Shown: piece after piece, positions 27,535 to 36,600 of the stretch
Layout of the letters: each line of letters opens with the position of its first letter
Numbering within the stretch: the stretch's first letter is position 1
Source: Planctomycetaceae bacterium
GTDB lineage: Bacteria > Planctomycetota > Planctomycetia > Pirellulales > Pirellulaceae
Direction: 5' to 3'
Assembly: GCA_020638995.1 (NCBI GenBank)
Contig: JACKHM010000002.1
Span: 2,232,001 to 2,296,000, forward strand
DNA: 64,000 nt
Position numbers and translations under genes: made by a program
The notes under the pieces: generated by a model
What the model was told of the DNA's origin: nothing
The model's database searches: none
The model's input: only the letters and a program-made list of their open reading frames with translations

Positions 27535-29111
27535 TACAAGTCGCCAGATCCCGAAAAGTTATGCGTGCTCTCACGATTCTGAGTGCGGGCTGTCTGTATG
27601 CTTGCGTGCTTCCTGCAAAGGGTGAAGATGAGAACGACTACTACCGAATCGTCTCGATCGTCACTTCGCAAGCTCCGACCGAATCTCGATCCAAGTTCTG
27701 GAAGCCAGCTCCAGACGGCCTGGCATTGGAAGTCAGCGGCCTCGCAAGGATTAATGACGAGCGACTGGCTGTCGCGATTCGCAAGGGTGAAGTCTGGCTT
27801 TTGGACGGGGTCTACGATGATCCTCCCGAGAACGTGACGTACAAGAAATTTGCTTCTGGGTTGCACGAGCCGCTTGGTTTATTGAAGCACAACGATTCTT
27901 TCTATACCGTCCAGCGCAGCGAACTGACACGCCTACGAGACACCAACGGAGATGAAGTCGCAGACGAGTACATCACGGTTGCCAAAGGTTGGGGAACTAC
28001 CGGCAACTATCACGAATATGCCTATGGCCCGAAGCTAGACCATAGCGGGAATCTGTGGCTGACGCTAAATATCGGCATGGGGATAAAAGGTGACCAGACC
28101 GCGCGGCTCGTGCGAGATCCAACGCTCGGTGTGGCCCAAGCTCCGTGGCGTGGTTGGGGAATGAAAGTGACACCGGACGGCAAATTGATTCCGGTGTGCG
28201 CTGGCATGAGATCCCCTTGCGGCCTCGGAGCAAATCGAGATGGCGACATGTTCTACACCGACCAGCAAGGTAACTGGGTAGCCACCAACTCGCTGCACCA
28301 CATGCGCGAAGGTGCGTTCTTTCACCACCCCGAAGCGTTGGCTTCGATGAGTTTGCCCGGTTCCCCCATTAACGACGTCTCCAATGTACCGTCAGGCTTG
28401 CCCTTGCCCGAAGCGCTCAAGCGTTTCCCGCAATTGAAACCACCGGCAGTTTGGTTTCCCTACAAGAAGGTTGGACAATCTTCGACGGACATCATGCTGG
28501 ACAACAGCGGCGGACGTTTCGGTCCATTCGATGGCCAACTGTTCATCGGCGAATTCACATTGTCTTCGATCAACCGCGTGTTTCTCGAACGTGTTGACGG
28601 CGAGTATCAAGGAGCTTGCTTCCCGTTCCGCGAAGGGTTTGCATCGGCAGTGATTCGTATGGAGCAGGGCACCGACGGCAGTATCTTCGTCGGACTAAGC
28701 AATCGCGGCTGGAGTAGCCTGGGTACTGCTGCCTACGGTTTGCAGCGACTCGTCTGGACGGGTAAGACACCTTTCGAGGTCAAAGAAATGCGAGCAAAAC
28801 CAGACGGTTTCGAGCTTGTTTTCACAATGCCCGTCGATCCGAAAACCGCGGGTGACACGAGCTCTTATTCATTGAACAGCTACACGTACATGTATCACTC
28901 GACCTACGGCAGCGACGAGATCCTGAAACAGTCGCCCAGGATCGAACGCGTCACAGTTTCGGAGGACGGGCTGCGAGTTCGCTTGCTCGTATCCGGATTA
29001 CGCGAGCTGTTCGTACATGAGTTGGAGGCAACTGGAGTCCGAACAGCCGACGGCCAACCTTTGCTTCACACGCGTGCATACTACACACTGAATCGAGTTC
29101 CGAAGACTTGA
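27528..29111 (+). CDS. Exported beta-propeller dehydrogenase-like protein
   Basis: A 527-residue protein starting at GTG 27528 inside the end of the cytochrome gene; ATG 27561 is an alternative. A basic n-region and a hydrophobic stretch ending before KGED form a signal peptide. The body has the LxRINDERLAVAIRKGEVWLL and GLHEPLGLL, YTVQRSELTRLRDTNGDEVAD blocks of planctomycete glucose/sorbosone-dehydrogenase-like six-bladed propellers (DUF7133-type). The C-terminus resembles a beta-sandwich. The likely role is oxidation of a sugar or alcohol, passing electrons to the pentahaem cytochrome; this is inferred from adjacency. The cofactor (PQQ or none) cannot be seen. Confidence 0.85.
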   Translation: MVVQVARSRKVMRALTILSAGCLYACVLPAKGEDENDYYRIVSIVTSQAPTESRSKFWKPAPDGLALEVSGLARINDERLAVAIRKGEVWLLDGVYDDPPENVTYKKFASGLHEPLGLLKHNDSFYTVQRSELTRLRDTNGDEVADEYITVAKGWGTTGNYHEYAYGPKLDHSGNLWLTLNIGMGIKGDQTARLVRDPTLGVAQAPWRGWGMKVTPDGKLIPVCAGMRSPCGLGANRDGDMFYTDQQGNWVATNSLHHMREGAFFHHPEALASMSLPGSPINDVSNVPSGLPLPEALKRFPQLKPPAVWFPYKKVGQSSTDIMLDNSGGRFGPFDGQLFIGEFTLSSINRVFLERVDGEYQGACFPFREGFASAVIRMEQGTDGSIFVGLSNRGWSSLGTAAYGLQRLVWTGKTPFEVKEMRAKPDGFELVFTMPVDPKTAGDTSSYSLNSYTYMYHSTYGSDEILKQSPRIERVTVSEDGLRVRLLVSGLRELFVHELEATGVRTADGQPLLHTRAYYTLNRVPKT

Positions 29112-29194
29112 TGGGACGATCACGCCTCGTCGGCGCGGCCCTTTGCCTCACAACGACAACTGTCTTGCGCCGCGTTACCAGAAAACCTCGCAAC

Positions 29195-29896
29195 TCAATC
29201 GCACATCGGACAACCGCTCGCCGCAAACCATCCCGGGATTTCGACGAATCCGGCTCCGCGGGCGATCGAGACGAGCCCCGTCAAGATGACGCACCATGCT
29301 GCAACGCGATAGATGTTCTTGCGAGCCGCCAGACTTAATAGTGAAGCTCCGCAACCGGTGAGCATCATGATCGGCGTGGTACCGAGGCCGAAGGCGATCA
29401 TGACGCCTGATCCCGCGAGCAAGTCGCCGGTGCTCGCGGCCAGCGCGACGAAGCCGTAGACCAAGCCGCAGGGCAACATCCCCGTGAACAGTCCTGCCAG
29501 GAAGACGTTGTGCAGTCCGGGCGATTTCAGGAACGTCGCGAAGAAGTCTCCGGCCAGGCAAGGCACTCCTGACGCGTTCGGCGAGCGCCGGCGAATCAGT
29601 CGCGCTGCCAAGAGCCCCTGGTAGAGTAGAAACAAACCTGAGACGATCGCCAGCAACGCGGCGACGTTGACGAGCGAAGGAATGTTCTGATGCAGATACA
29701 AACCGGCGGCTCCCGCTACGGCTCCAAAGACCGCATAGGTGAAGATCCGGCCCACTGAATAGATTGCTTGCCGCCCAAAGTTAGTTTTCCAGTTACCCGC
29801 TCCGCTGCCGATCGTCAACGCGAACGGGCCGCACATGCCGATGCAGTGCGACGATCCGAGAATGCCGGCGATGAAAACCAAGGGAAGTGCTGTCAT
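29195..29896 (-). CDS. SafE/UreH-like membrane protein of the cbb3 assembly operon
   Basis: A 233-residue polytopic membrane protein with about six helices. The start MTALPLVFIAGILGSSHCIGMCGPFALTIG is the TauE/SafE or UreH_2 hallmark HCIGMCGPF, and an internal GLVYGFVAL and FGLGTTPIMML are also typical. Members sit at the end of cco operons and are linked to cytochrome oxidase maturation, probably metal or thiol transport. Its start overlaps the stop of the copper ATPase gene as ATGA. It is the last gene of the eight-gene minus-strand operon. Confidence 0.9.
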   Translation of the reverse strand: MTALPLVFIAGILGSSHCIGMCGPFALTIGSGAGNWKTNFGRQAIYSVGRIFTYAVFGAVAGAAGLYLHQNIPSLVNVAALLAIVSGLFLLYQGLLAARLIRRRSPNASGVPCLAGDFFATFLKSPGLHNVFLAGLFTGMLPCGLVYGFVALAASTGDLLAGSGVMIAFGLGTTPIMMLTGCGASLLSLAARKNIYRVAAWCVILTGLVSIARGAGFVEIPGWFAASGCPMCD

Positions 29897-32103
29897 GCAG
29901 TTTCGGAGCTAGTGGAACCCGATGAAATAGGTGAGACAATTGGACCATAAACTTCCGGTGATTGCTCGGATTCCTTCCGCTCTAAAGATTGTGAACCGGA
30001 CAGTCGTAAGGAGTTAGAAATCACAAACAGGCTGCTCCCAACCATTGCAACGGTCGACCAAATGGGATTCAGCAAGCCGATTGCCGCCAGCACGATGCCT
30101 ATCGTGTTATACGAAAATGCCCAGAACAGGTTTTGACGCACGGTCCGCATCGTCTGCTTGGCTAAATCGATAGACCATTCGATCTGTGCAAGGTCATTCC
30201 CCAACAAGCAAAGATCAGCTGAATCTCGTGCTATATCCGCGCCGCAACCCATCGCGATCCCAACGTCAGCTTCGGCGAGGGCAGGGGCGTCGTTAATGCC
30301 GTCCCCGACCATAATCACCGGTCCGTGCTGACGCCGCAGATCGCGAATCACAGCGAGCTTCTGGCCTGGCAATAACTCGGCATGGACATCGACGTGCAAT
30401 GTTCGTTCGAGCATTGCACCGCGTGCTGCATAATCGCCGGTCAAGACCGAGAGATGATAGCCCTTCTCCCGAAAGGAGTCGATTGAAGATTGGGCTTTGT
30501 CGCGAAACTGCTCACGAAACGAAAAAACTCCCCGCACTCGACCATTCCACCCAATGCACGCCAGCGGTTTTCCAGCGGCACAAATCCCATCGATGGCTTC
30601 GCGAATCAAAGCCGACTGCTCCAGCTTGGCTTCGTCCATCAATGCCAGACTTCCCAAATAGATCGATTCGTCCGATCTGCCTTGTCTAGCCACCAGCCCT
30701 CGCCCAGGAATAGTGGTGAGTTCATCGGGGCAAGTTAGCGCGGGATCGCTTAGCCGAACTTGTGCATGATCGCGGATCGCCGCCGAGTAAGCATGAGTCG
30801 ACGACGCAGCCAACGACAGCGCTCGTTGGAGCAGCTCCTCGGGGGATGATTCGCCATCCACCACAAGCTGATCAACGATCGTATCGCCGGTTGTCAGCGT
30901 GCCGGTCTTATCGAAACAAATGACCCGGGTCGAGGCGAGTTGTTGCAAGGCGTCACCATGACGGAACAGCACTCCTGCCGAGGTCGCGCGACCCATCGCA
31001 GCCCATACCGCAAGAGGCGTAGCGATTCCCAGGGCGCACGGACAGGCGATTAACAGAACAGCCAGTGCGGCCATCAGCCCATTACCGATCCCGCTTATCG
31101 TGGTGTGAGCCACAAATGTGATCGAGGCGATCACGACGACACCGGGAACGAACCAACTCGCTACCCGGTCGGCAATCGATTGCAAACGGCTTTTAGCAGT
31201 CGCTGCGGCCGCGACCGCATCCACAATTCGCAACAAGGCGCCACCGCGGGGTGGGGCCGTCACCTTGATCAACAAGTCGCCGTCTTGGTTGAGTGTGCCT
31301 GCATGAACAGTATCACCCGATTCCTTGATCGACGGCGTGCTCTCGCCTGTGACAACTTTCTCGTCGACGGCGGCCTGACCACGCGTAATGATGCCGTCCG
31401 TGGCAATCCGTTCACCTGGAAGCACTCGAATGATTTGTGAGACTTCGACGTCGTCGATCGCGACAACGGTTTCATGGTTGATGCCTGTATTATTCTCGAT
31501 TGTGACCACTCGCACCGTGGTTGGCAGCAGCTTTTCCAAGGAACGAATGGCGTTCGTCGTCTTGAGCTTTCCAACAGCCTCGAACCAGCGTCCCAATGTG
31601 ACGCCAACAAGCACCATGCAACTGACTTCGAAGTAGGTGTGTTCCCCGCCCGTTACGACCGACACCAAAGAGTAGACAAGTGCCGCAACGACGCCGGCGA
31701 CGATAAGTAAGTCCGTGGTGATCGAGCGGCGACGAAGATGTTCGATCGCATTCTCCAGCAAGGGGCCTCCCAGCAGGATCGCGACCGCCAACGCTAATAG
31801 CAGTGAAACGTGCCGCAGCAGATCGAATAAGATGCCAGCCCGCTCAGATGCGAGTGCGGCGTCTTCGTATACGTTCCAGGACCACAGCGCCAGCGTACAC
31901 ACCATGACATTCATGGTGAAGAAAATCGCCAGCCCCAAACGAGTCAATTGCCAACGCGTCTGCCCCTCTTCCCCTCCCTCACTCGTAATGGCCGCAGCAA
32001 CTCGGCATCCGTAACAGCAATATGCCTTGGTGCTCTTCTCTGTATCCCCACCAACAGGCAGGCCGCAATAGTCACAGCACGGTTGGGTCCATGCCTCACT
32101 CAT
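29893..32103 (-). CDS. ccoI: Copper-translocating P1B-type ATPase for oxidase assembly (CcoI-like)
   Basis: A 736-residue heavy-metal P-type ATPase. The N-terminal cysteine-rich segment (CCDYCGLPVGG ... YCCYGCRVAA) is the CcoI/FixI-type metal-binding region rather than a classic HMA domain. Core motifs: TGES, the membrane ACPCALGIATPLAVWAA, the phosphorylated DKTGTLT, and GDGINDAPALAEADVGIAMG. It moves copper across the cytoplasmic membrane for loading of the CcoN CuB site. It overlaps the 32100-32276 gene upstream (ATGA) and the SafE-like gene downstream. Its position after ccoN and ccoO supports the CcoI role over general copper export. Confidence 0.93.
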   Translation of the reverse strand: MSEAWTQPCCDYCGLPVGGDTEKSTKAYCCYGCRVAAAITSEGGEEGQTRWQLTRLGLAIFFTMNVMVCTLALWSWNVYEDAALASERAGILFDLLRHVSLLLALAVAILLGGPLLENAIEHLRRRSITTDLLIVAGVVAALVYSLVSVVTGGEHTYFEVSCMVLVGVTLGRWFEAVGKLKTTNAIRSLEKLLPTTVRVVTIENNTGINHETVVAIDDVEVSQIIRVLPGERIATDGIITRGQAAVDEKVVTGESTPSIKESGDTVHAGTLNQDGDLLIKVTAPPRGGALLRIVDAVAAAATAKSRLQSIADRVASWFVPGVVVIASITFVAHTTISGIGNGLMAALAVLLIACPCALGIATPLAVWAAMGRATSAGVLFRHGDALQQLASTRVICFDKTGTLTTGDTIVDQLVVDGESSPEELLQRALSLAASSTHAYSAAIRDHAQVRLSDPALTCPDELTTIPGRGLVARQGRSDESIYLGSLALMDEAKLEQSALIREAIDGICAAGKPLACIGWNGRVRGVFSFREQFRDKAQSSIDSFREKGYHLSVLTGDYAARGAMLERTLHVDVHAELLPGQKLAVIRDLRRQHGPVIMVGDGINDAPALAEADVGIAMGCGADIARDSADLCLLGNDLAQIEWSIDLAKQTMRTVRQNLFWAFSYNTIGIVLAAIGLLNPIWSTVAMVGSSLFVISNSLRLSGSQSLERKESEQSPEVYGPIVSPISSGSTSSETA

Positions 32104-32276
32104 AGCCGCTCAAACAGCTCGACTTGTATCGCGGGAAAGAGATATCGAATGGTGTACACGACCGCAAAGATCCAGAATGCCAACCACATCAACCGGACGT
32201 ACCACGGAATACGATTTCCGGTGTAGTGGTGGTATTGATGCTCGACTTCGGCGGAAGTGTTTTCAACCTCGGGCAT
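32100..32276 (-). CDS. Small single-pass membrane protein of the cbb3 operon
   Basis: A 58-residue protein from ATG 32276, preceded by a strong AAGGGAAG SD (the frame extends to 32321). A hydrophilic, His-containing N-terminus (VEHQYHHYTGNRIPWYVRLMW) leads to one membrane helix, LAFWIFAVVYTIRYLFPAI. The NRIPWYVRLMWxxFWxFAxxYxxxYLFP pattern recurs in small oxidase-operon proteins, in the place where CcoQ or CcoS would be found, but no clear homology to either is seen. Its stop overlaps the ccoI start. Confidence 0.75.
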   Translation of the reverse strand: MPEVENTSAEVEHQYHHYTGNRIPWYVRLMWLAFWIFAVVYTIRYLFPAIQVELFERL

Positions 32277-32376
32277 GCTTATTCTTCCCTTTAATTGTGT
32301 CCTGCCGGTCGCCAACCGCACGCTTCGCGAGCAGGACTCGACTCACGAAGTGAGACATTTCGTGGGCGCGGCCGTG

Positions 32377-32682
32377 TTAGATGCGACTCGATTGCTTGTT
32401 CAATTCGTCTTCGATTTCCAGCATTCGATACTTGGGTCGTTCGATATCGTGGAACATGCCATTCATGGTTGCCCATGCCAAAAGACAAAGGAACCCCAGA
32501 CTTGCCAACAAGTAGTTCAACATCGGCGTGATGGCAAACGCTCCGTCGGACTCACCCTGAAACGTATGAATGAACTCCATGAACTTCATCACGAAGCCCG
32601 TCATGCTCGGTACGAGGATGACCACAGACATCACGATCAGAACGATGTTCTTCGTACGGCTCGACTTTGGTTTGTCAGTCAT
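32377..32682 (-). CDS. Two-helix membrane protein of the cbb3 operon, unknown
   Basis: A 101-residue protein with a basic N-terminus (MTDKPKSSRTKN) and two hydrophobic segments, IVLIVMSVVILVPSMTGFVM and LNYLLASLGFLCLLAWATM. A charged tail follows, with DELNKQSSRI. It lies 15 bases after ccoO and is surely co-transcribed with it. The family is not recognised. It may be an accessory or assembly subunit of the oxidase; that is inferred only from location. Confidence 0.72.
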   Translation of the reverse strand: MTDKPKSSRTKNIVLIVMSVVILVPSMTGFVMKFMEFIHTFQGESDGAFAITPMLNYLLASLGFLCLLAWATMNGMFHDIERPKYRMLEIEDELNKQSSRI

Positions 32683-32697
32683 CTTCGGCCAGTTCCC

Positions 32698-33345
32698 CTA
32701 AAACGACTCGTCCATGGCAAGCTCTTCCAACTCTTCGTAGTACGGATAAGTTTCGTGCCAAGAACCGAGCCATTGGATATAGGTGATCAGTGCTAGTCCG
32801 CGTTTATTCGGCTCGTCGGGCGATCCGTCAAACAACCAGGGATACTCAGGCATCGGCGAGTCGGGTGAAACCATCATCGGCTTGAAAAAGTGAACCGCGT
32901 GCCAGTCGCTGCCGCGGCGACCGCCTTCGCGGCTCAAGTCGGGCCCCACGCGTCGAGTGCCAAACATCACGGGGCGTTGCAGTTCGTTCTGATACTCCCA
33001 AGTCTCAGACACTGCGCCGAATCGCCGCGAGTCGTTGGAAACTGGACGCACGAACTGGCTGTGACAATGCCAACATCCTTCACCAACATAAACCTGCCGG
33101 CCCAACCGCAAGGCTGCAGCATTGGTAGTTTCGTTGGGCTCGCCGAAGTGCTCGCGAAACGACTTGGGATAGCGACGGCTCAATTCGGTGAACTGATACA
33201 GAATTCGATCGTTCACGACCTCTTCGGTCGTTTGCTCCGGCAGATCCTTATACATCACCACGGGCACAACCGCATTCGACAGGAACGCGAATGCGAAAAA
33301 GCCGATACCTGCGATAAAGAGTATGCCTGCTTTGCTTTCAAACAT
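32698..33345 (-). CDS. ccoO: cbb3-type cytochrome c oxidase subunit II (CcoO)
   Basis: A 215-residue membrane-anchored monohaem cytochrome. One N-terminal helix (KAGILFIAGIGFFAFAFLSNAVVP) is followed by the diagnostic CcoO haem site GEGCWHCHSQFVRP. The conserved context GRQVYVGEGC and a late GPDLSREGGRRG confirm the family. It transfers electrons from the donor cytochrome to CcoN. It follows ccoN by 33 bases. Length and motifs are normal. Confidence 0.96.
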   Translation of the reverse strand: MFESKAGILFIAGIGFFAFAFLSNAVVPVVMYKDLPEQTTEEVVNDRILYQFTELSRRYPKSFREHFGEPNETTNAAALRLGRQVYVGEGCWHCHSQFVRPVSNDSRRFGAVSETWEYQNELQRPVMFGTRRVGPDLSREGGRRGSDWHAVHFFKPMMVSPDSPMPEYPWLFDGSPDEPNKRGLALITYIQWLGSWHETYPYYEELEELAMDESF

Positions 33346-33378
33346 TGGTCGTAGAAACTCCTCAAGCCGTTGCTGGCG

Positions 33379-34842
33379 CTAGGTTGCTGGAACAGGCACG
33401 GTCGAAGTTGCGGTGCTGGGTCGAGTCGTCATGTATAGATTGCACACAAAACACACGAACCCACCAAAAATCATCAGGCCCGCGAACAATCGCGTAACCC
33501 AGAACGGATGCGAACCGTTGACCGAGGCGTCCCAAGGCTGAAGCGAAGACCAGTAGTATCCCTGGAACACGCCAGCCAATCCAAGATCAAGGAACATAAT
33601 GAACACTCCCACAGCAGAGAGCCAAAAGTGCCATTCGCACAACTTGCGGCTGTGCCATTCGCGATTTAGGAGTCGCGGGAATAGGTAGGTCATCATGCCA
33701 AAGATCCACATACTGAACACGCCAAACATCACCAAGTGTGCGTGCCCGACAACCCAATCGGTAAAGTGGATCAACTTCTGAAACGTAAGAGTTACCTGGA
33801 GAGCACACTGAAAGCAGGTAATGAAATAGAAAATCATCCCACAATAGAACCAACGCAACGGAATGTTGGTGACCACTTGGCGACCATCACCCCATAGCGT
33901 GGCCATGAAGTTGATGACGACCGTGGCGACCACAAACTCAACTGCGATCGTCGAGATAATTGCTCCATACTGCAGGAACATTGGAATCGGTGTATAGAGA
34001 AAGTGATGAATGCCTTGCAGCGGGTAGAAGAATGCGAGACCCCAAAATCCAACGAGCGACAGTCCGTGACTCCAAATTGGCTTCTTAAGAATGATCGGCA
34101 CGATGTAGTACATCGTGCCCCATCCTAGCGGTGTCACGAACAGGCCGACCAAATCGTGAATGAACAATCCACTTACTGCGCCGGCACTGGTTCCGGTCAA
34201 GGCATACTCAGGCAGGAAGTTCCCCATGGCATAGGTGAGGAACGTCCACACAAAGGCCGCCATGAAGTACCACAGCGTGACATAGGTGGGCCCCTTGGAT
34301 TTTGCGATCGGCGTTAGGAAGTTTGCCGCAACTAGTGCCAGCCCGAACAAGGCAACTGGGTCGACCCAAAAAGGCGTTTCCCCCCATTCAAGTCCCTGTG
34401 CCCCAAGCCCCATCGGAAGATGGTACTTTTCGGAGAGAGAGGCCACCCACGGCTGGGCTTGCAAGGTTGGACCAATGATGATTGCAGCGGCGGTACTGAG
34501 CACAATTGCCTGCCACGCAAAGAAGATAAAATAGGAGAGCTTGCGGCTCATAACGGGTTGCAGCGTCAAACGCGGAACTGCCCACTCCAACACGCCGAGA
34601 AACGCACAGGCGATAAAACCATAAGCGACGGCATTTGTGTGAATCATCCGCCAACGACCGGCAGACATCAACTCAATGCCATTGAACGGACTCCAATGAA
34701 TCAACTGTAGCGCCATGATAATGCCGCCCGTCATCGAGACGGCAATATATAGCAAAGCGGCGAAAAACCACCATCGTACAAGGCGCTCGTCCACTAAATC
34801 TTCGTGCCGAGGCAATTGCTCTGCCGTTGCTGCCGAACTCAT
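33379..34842 (-). CDS. ccoN: cbb3-type cytochrome c oxidase subunit I (CcoN)
   Basis: A 487-residue haem-copper oxidase core of the C family, from ATG 34842 (the frame extends to 34941). About 12 transmembrane helices. Haem and CuB ligands are visible in MIHTNAVAYGFIACAFLG, in IHDLVGLFVTPLGWGTMYYIVP, in GIHHFLYT and in DWVVGHAHLVMFGVF. The oxidase reduces O2 to water at high affinity. Its start overlaps the stop of the upstream membrane protein as ATGA. All expected histidines appear present. Confidence 0.97.
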   Translation of the reverse strand: MSSAATAEQLPRHEDLVDERLVRWWFFAALLYIAVSMTGGIIMALQLIHWSPFNGIELMSAGRWRMIHTNAVAYGFIACAFLGVLEWAVPRLTLQPVMSRKLSYFIFFAWQAIVLSTAAAIIIGPTLQAQPWVASLSEKYHLPMGLGAQGLEWGETPFWVDPVALFGLALVAANFLTPIAKSKGPTYVTLWYFMAAFVWTFLTYAMGNFLPEYALTGTSAGAVSGLFIHDLVGLFVTPLGWGTMYYIVPIILKKPIWSHGLSLVGFWGLAFFYPLQGIHHFLYTPIPMFLQYGAIISTIAVEFVVATVVINFMATLWGDGRQVVTNIPLRWFYCGMIFYFITCFQCALQVTLTFQKLIHFTDWVVGHAHLVMFGVFSMWIFGMMTYLFPRLLNREWHSRKLCEWHFWLSAVGVFIMFLDLGLAGVFQGYYWSSLQPWDASVNGSHPFWVTRLFAGLMIFGGFVCFVCNLYMTTRPSTATSTVPVPAT

Positions 34843-35456
34843 GCGTACTCCGTTTGTCGTCGATACGGGACATAGAGCCCCAAGGGAAACACGATGGCCA
34901 TCGTCCAGCCGTAGATCAGATGCGTTATCAGACCGATCCACCAGGGGATCATGTCGACAATCCAGCTACCACCAAACAAAACAGGCTGTAGCCATGACAA
35001 GATTAAATAGAAATGCACCAGCCACATTCCGCCGGCAAGCAGCGTCGCGACCCCGATTCGGAATCCAAAAGACGCTTTGTCCGTGATCCAAACCAGCAAG
35101 ACGTGAAATGGCACTCCCAGCAACATGCCGGTTCCGATGTAAAGACAGCAGCCGATCGTCAACGTCAGCCCACCGTCCAACTCCAGAGCGCGTTCCCCAA
35201 GCGGGAAGGTGAGATAGATCTGAATCAGCTGTAGTGGATGACCTCCAACCAGGGCGGAGCCCACGACATTAAATAGCAAGCTAGTGACAGCGCCGAACAT
35301 TCCGAGGACAAATCCCGTTATCGCATAGTAGCCCGTATAAAACTGAGTTGCTTCCCAGTGCGCGGGCTTATCTTCAAGCTCAGATTCAAGTTGTGCGACG
35401 CGTTCGCGTAGTTGCGTGAGTTCAGCTTGCTTCGCTTCACGTTCGGCAGAGTCCAT
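34839..35456 (-). CDS. Polytopic membrane protein between cytochrome and ccoN, unknown
   Basis: A 205-residue protein from ATG 35456. An N-terminal coiled-coil segment (REAKQAELTQLRERVAQLES) is followed by about four or five membrane helices, for example YYAITGFVLGMFGAVTSLLF, LTLTIGCCLYIGTGMLLGVP, FHVLLVWITDKASFG and WMTAIVFPLGLY-like tail. The start lies one base after the cytochrome stop (TGAAATG) and the end overlaps ccoN by four bases. It is thus embedded in the oxidase operon; the family is recognised only as planctomycete-like. A role as an oxidase-specific membrane subunit or anchor for the dihaem cytochrome is a guess. Confidence 0.8.
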   Translation of the reverse strand: MDSAEREAKQAELTQLRERVAQLESELEDKPAHWEATQFYTGYYAITGFVLGMFGAVTSLLFNVVGSALVGGHPLQLIQIYLTFPLGERALELDGGLTLTIGCCLYIGTGMLLGVPFHVLLVWITDKASFGFRIGVATLLAGGMWLVHFYLILSWLQPVLFGGSWIVDMIPWWIGLITHLIYGWTMAIVFPLGLYVPYRRQTEYA

Positions 35457-35457
35457 T

Positions 35458-36600
35458 TCAGTTCTCGCTCTCCGGGTCGCCAGATTGATCACTCACGACT
35501 GGTGCCGTGATCTCGTCAAGGCCCTCGACGTGACGGTCTTCAACGACGCTCAAGGCATAATGCACAAGGTGCCAAATTGTTTCTGGTTCAGCCGCCAACG
35601 CCTGATTAAACGCTGGCATCGGCGTCCCGTTAATTCCGGTATAGATTCGCCGATAAACATCAATCGGCCTGCGACCTCCGTGCAGCATACCGGCCGTCAA
35701 ATCGGCTGCTGGTGCCGGCTGCCCCCAAGCATCATAGTTGATTTTCTCGCGTTCAGCCTCAGGCTTGGCCTCTTGCTCCGCAATGAACTCGCGGTTCAAC
35801 CAGATCGTTTGCCCCCGAGCGTCCTCACCATGACACTTGGAACAACCACGGCTCAGGAACGCTTTACGACCCGCCAAAATCGTTTCGTCGCTGTACTTCG
35901 GCTGAGCCGTTACTGGTAAAACGCCCTGATACTCGGCCTGCTGCCAAGTGTCGTGAATGCGGCTGATCGCGTCCGTGAATTCAAAAGAATCCAATTCCTC
36001 ATCGGGGTCGTAGTCAAGTTGAGCTATCTGAGCAACTGAGCGCTCCAACTCACCGCGATAACTCAGCAAAATGACGTAGTCCACAACGTCCCGAACATCT
36101 TCGTCCGGCAGGAAGGGAAACGCAGGCATTGACGTCCCTTTCGCACCTCGGCGCACGACGCGTGTCAGATCGGCACGATTCGGCTTCGCACCGTAAGGCG
36201 TCGACGTAAACTTAAAGATCCCGTTGCGATAGTCCCGAGGCTTCGGCTGAAGATACGGAGCGGCCTCGCCGTTCCCATCCCCGGTAATTCCATGACAACC
36301 GACACACCGACGGTTAAACACTGCCGCGCCATGCTTGACTCGATCCGGATCGATAACATCGACTAAGGCATCCATGTCTTCGCCCTCGGGGATCACCAAT
36401 CGCGGATTGATCGGATTCCCGAAGAACTTAGTCAGCACCTCTTTGATCTGCCGCTGTTGTGTTTCGGACAGTGCCTTCAAATCGTCGCTCATCACGAAAA
36501 CAGGCTCCGCCTGCCGAGCGCACCCAAGAAGAGACGCAACAAGAGTTCCCATCAAAGCGACGCGTTTCAAGGAGAAGGTCGCGCAATCTATGGCTCGCAT
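35458..36600 (-). CDS. Dihaem c-type cytochrome lipoprotein (CcoP-like position)
   Basis: A 380-residue protein from ATG 36600. The N-terminus RVALMGTLVASLLGCAR is a lipoprotein signal with cysteine at the lipobox. Two haem c sites are visible: RRCVGCHGITGDGNG in the first half and SRGCSKCHGEDARG in the second, both followed by Met-containing ligand regions (GTSMPAFPF; TPMPAFNQAL). It is the first gene of the oxidase operon and takes the place of CcoP, the dihaem donor subunit, though a classical CcoP membrane helix is absent and lipid anchoring is used instead. It would deliver electrons to CcoO/CcoN. Confidence 0.93.
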   Translation of the reverse strand: MRAIDCATFSLKRVALMGTLVASLLGCARQAEPVFVMSDDLKALSETQQRQIKEVLTKFFGNPINPRLVIPEGEDMDALVDVIDPDRVKHGAAVFNRRCVGCHGITGDGNGEAAPYLQPKPRDYRNGIFKFTSTPYGAKPNRADLTRVVRRGAKGTSMPAFPFLPDEDVRDVVDYVILLSYRGELERSVAQIAQLDYDPDEELDSFEFTDAISRIHDTWQQAEYQGVLPVTAQPKYSDETILAGRKAFLSRGCSKCHGEDARGQTIWLNREFIAEQEAKPEAEREKINYDAWGQPAPAADLTAGMLHGGRRPIDVYRRIYTGINGTPMPAFNQALAAEPETIWHLVHYALSVVEDRHVEGLDEITAPVVSDQSGDPESEN

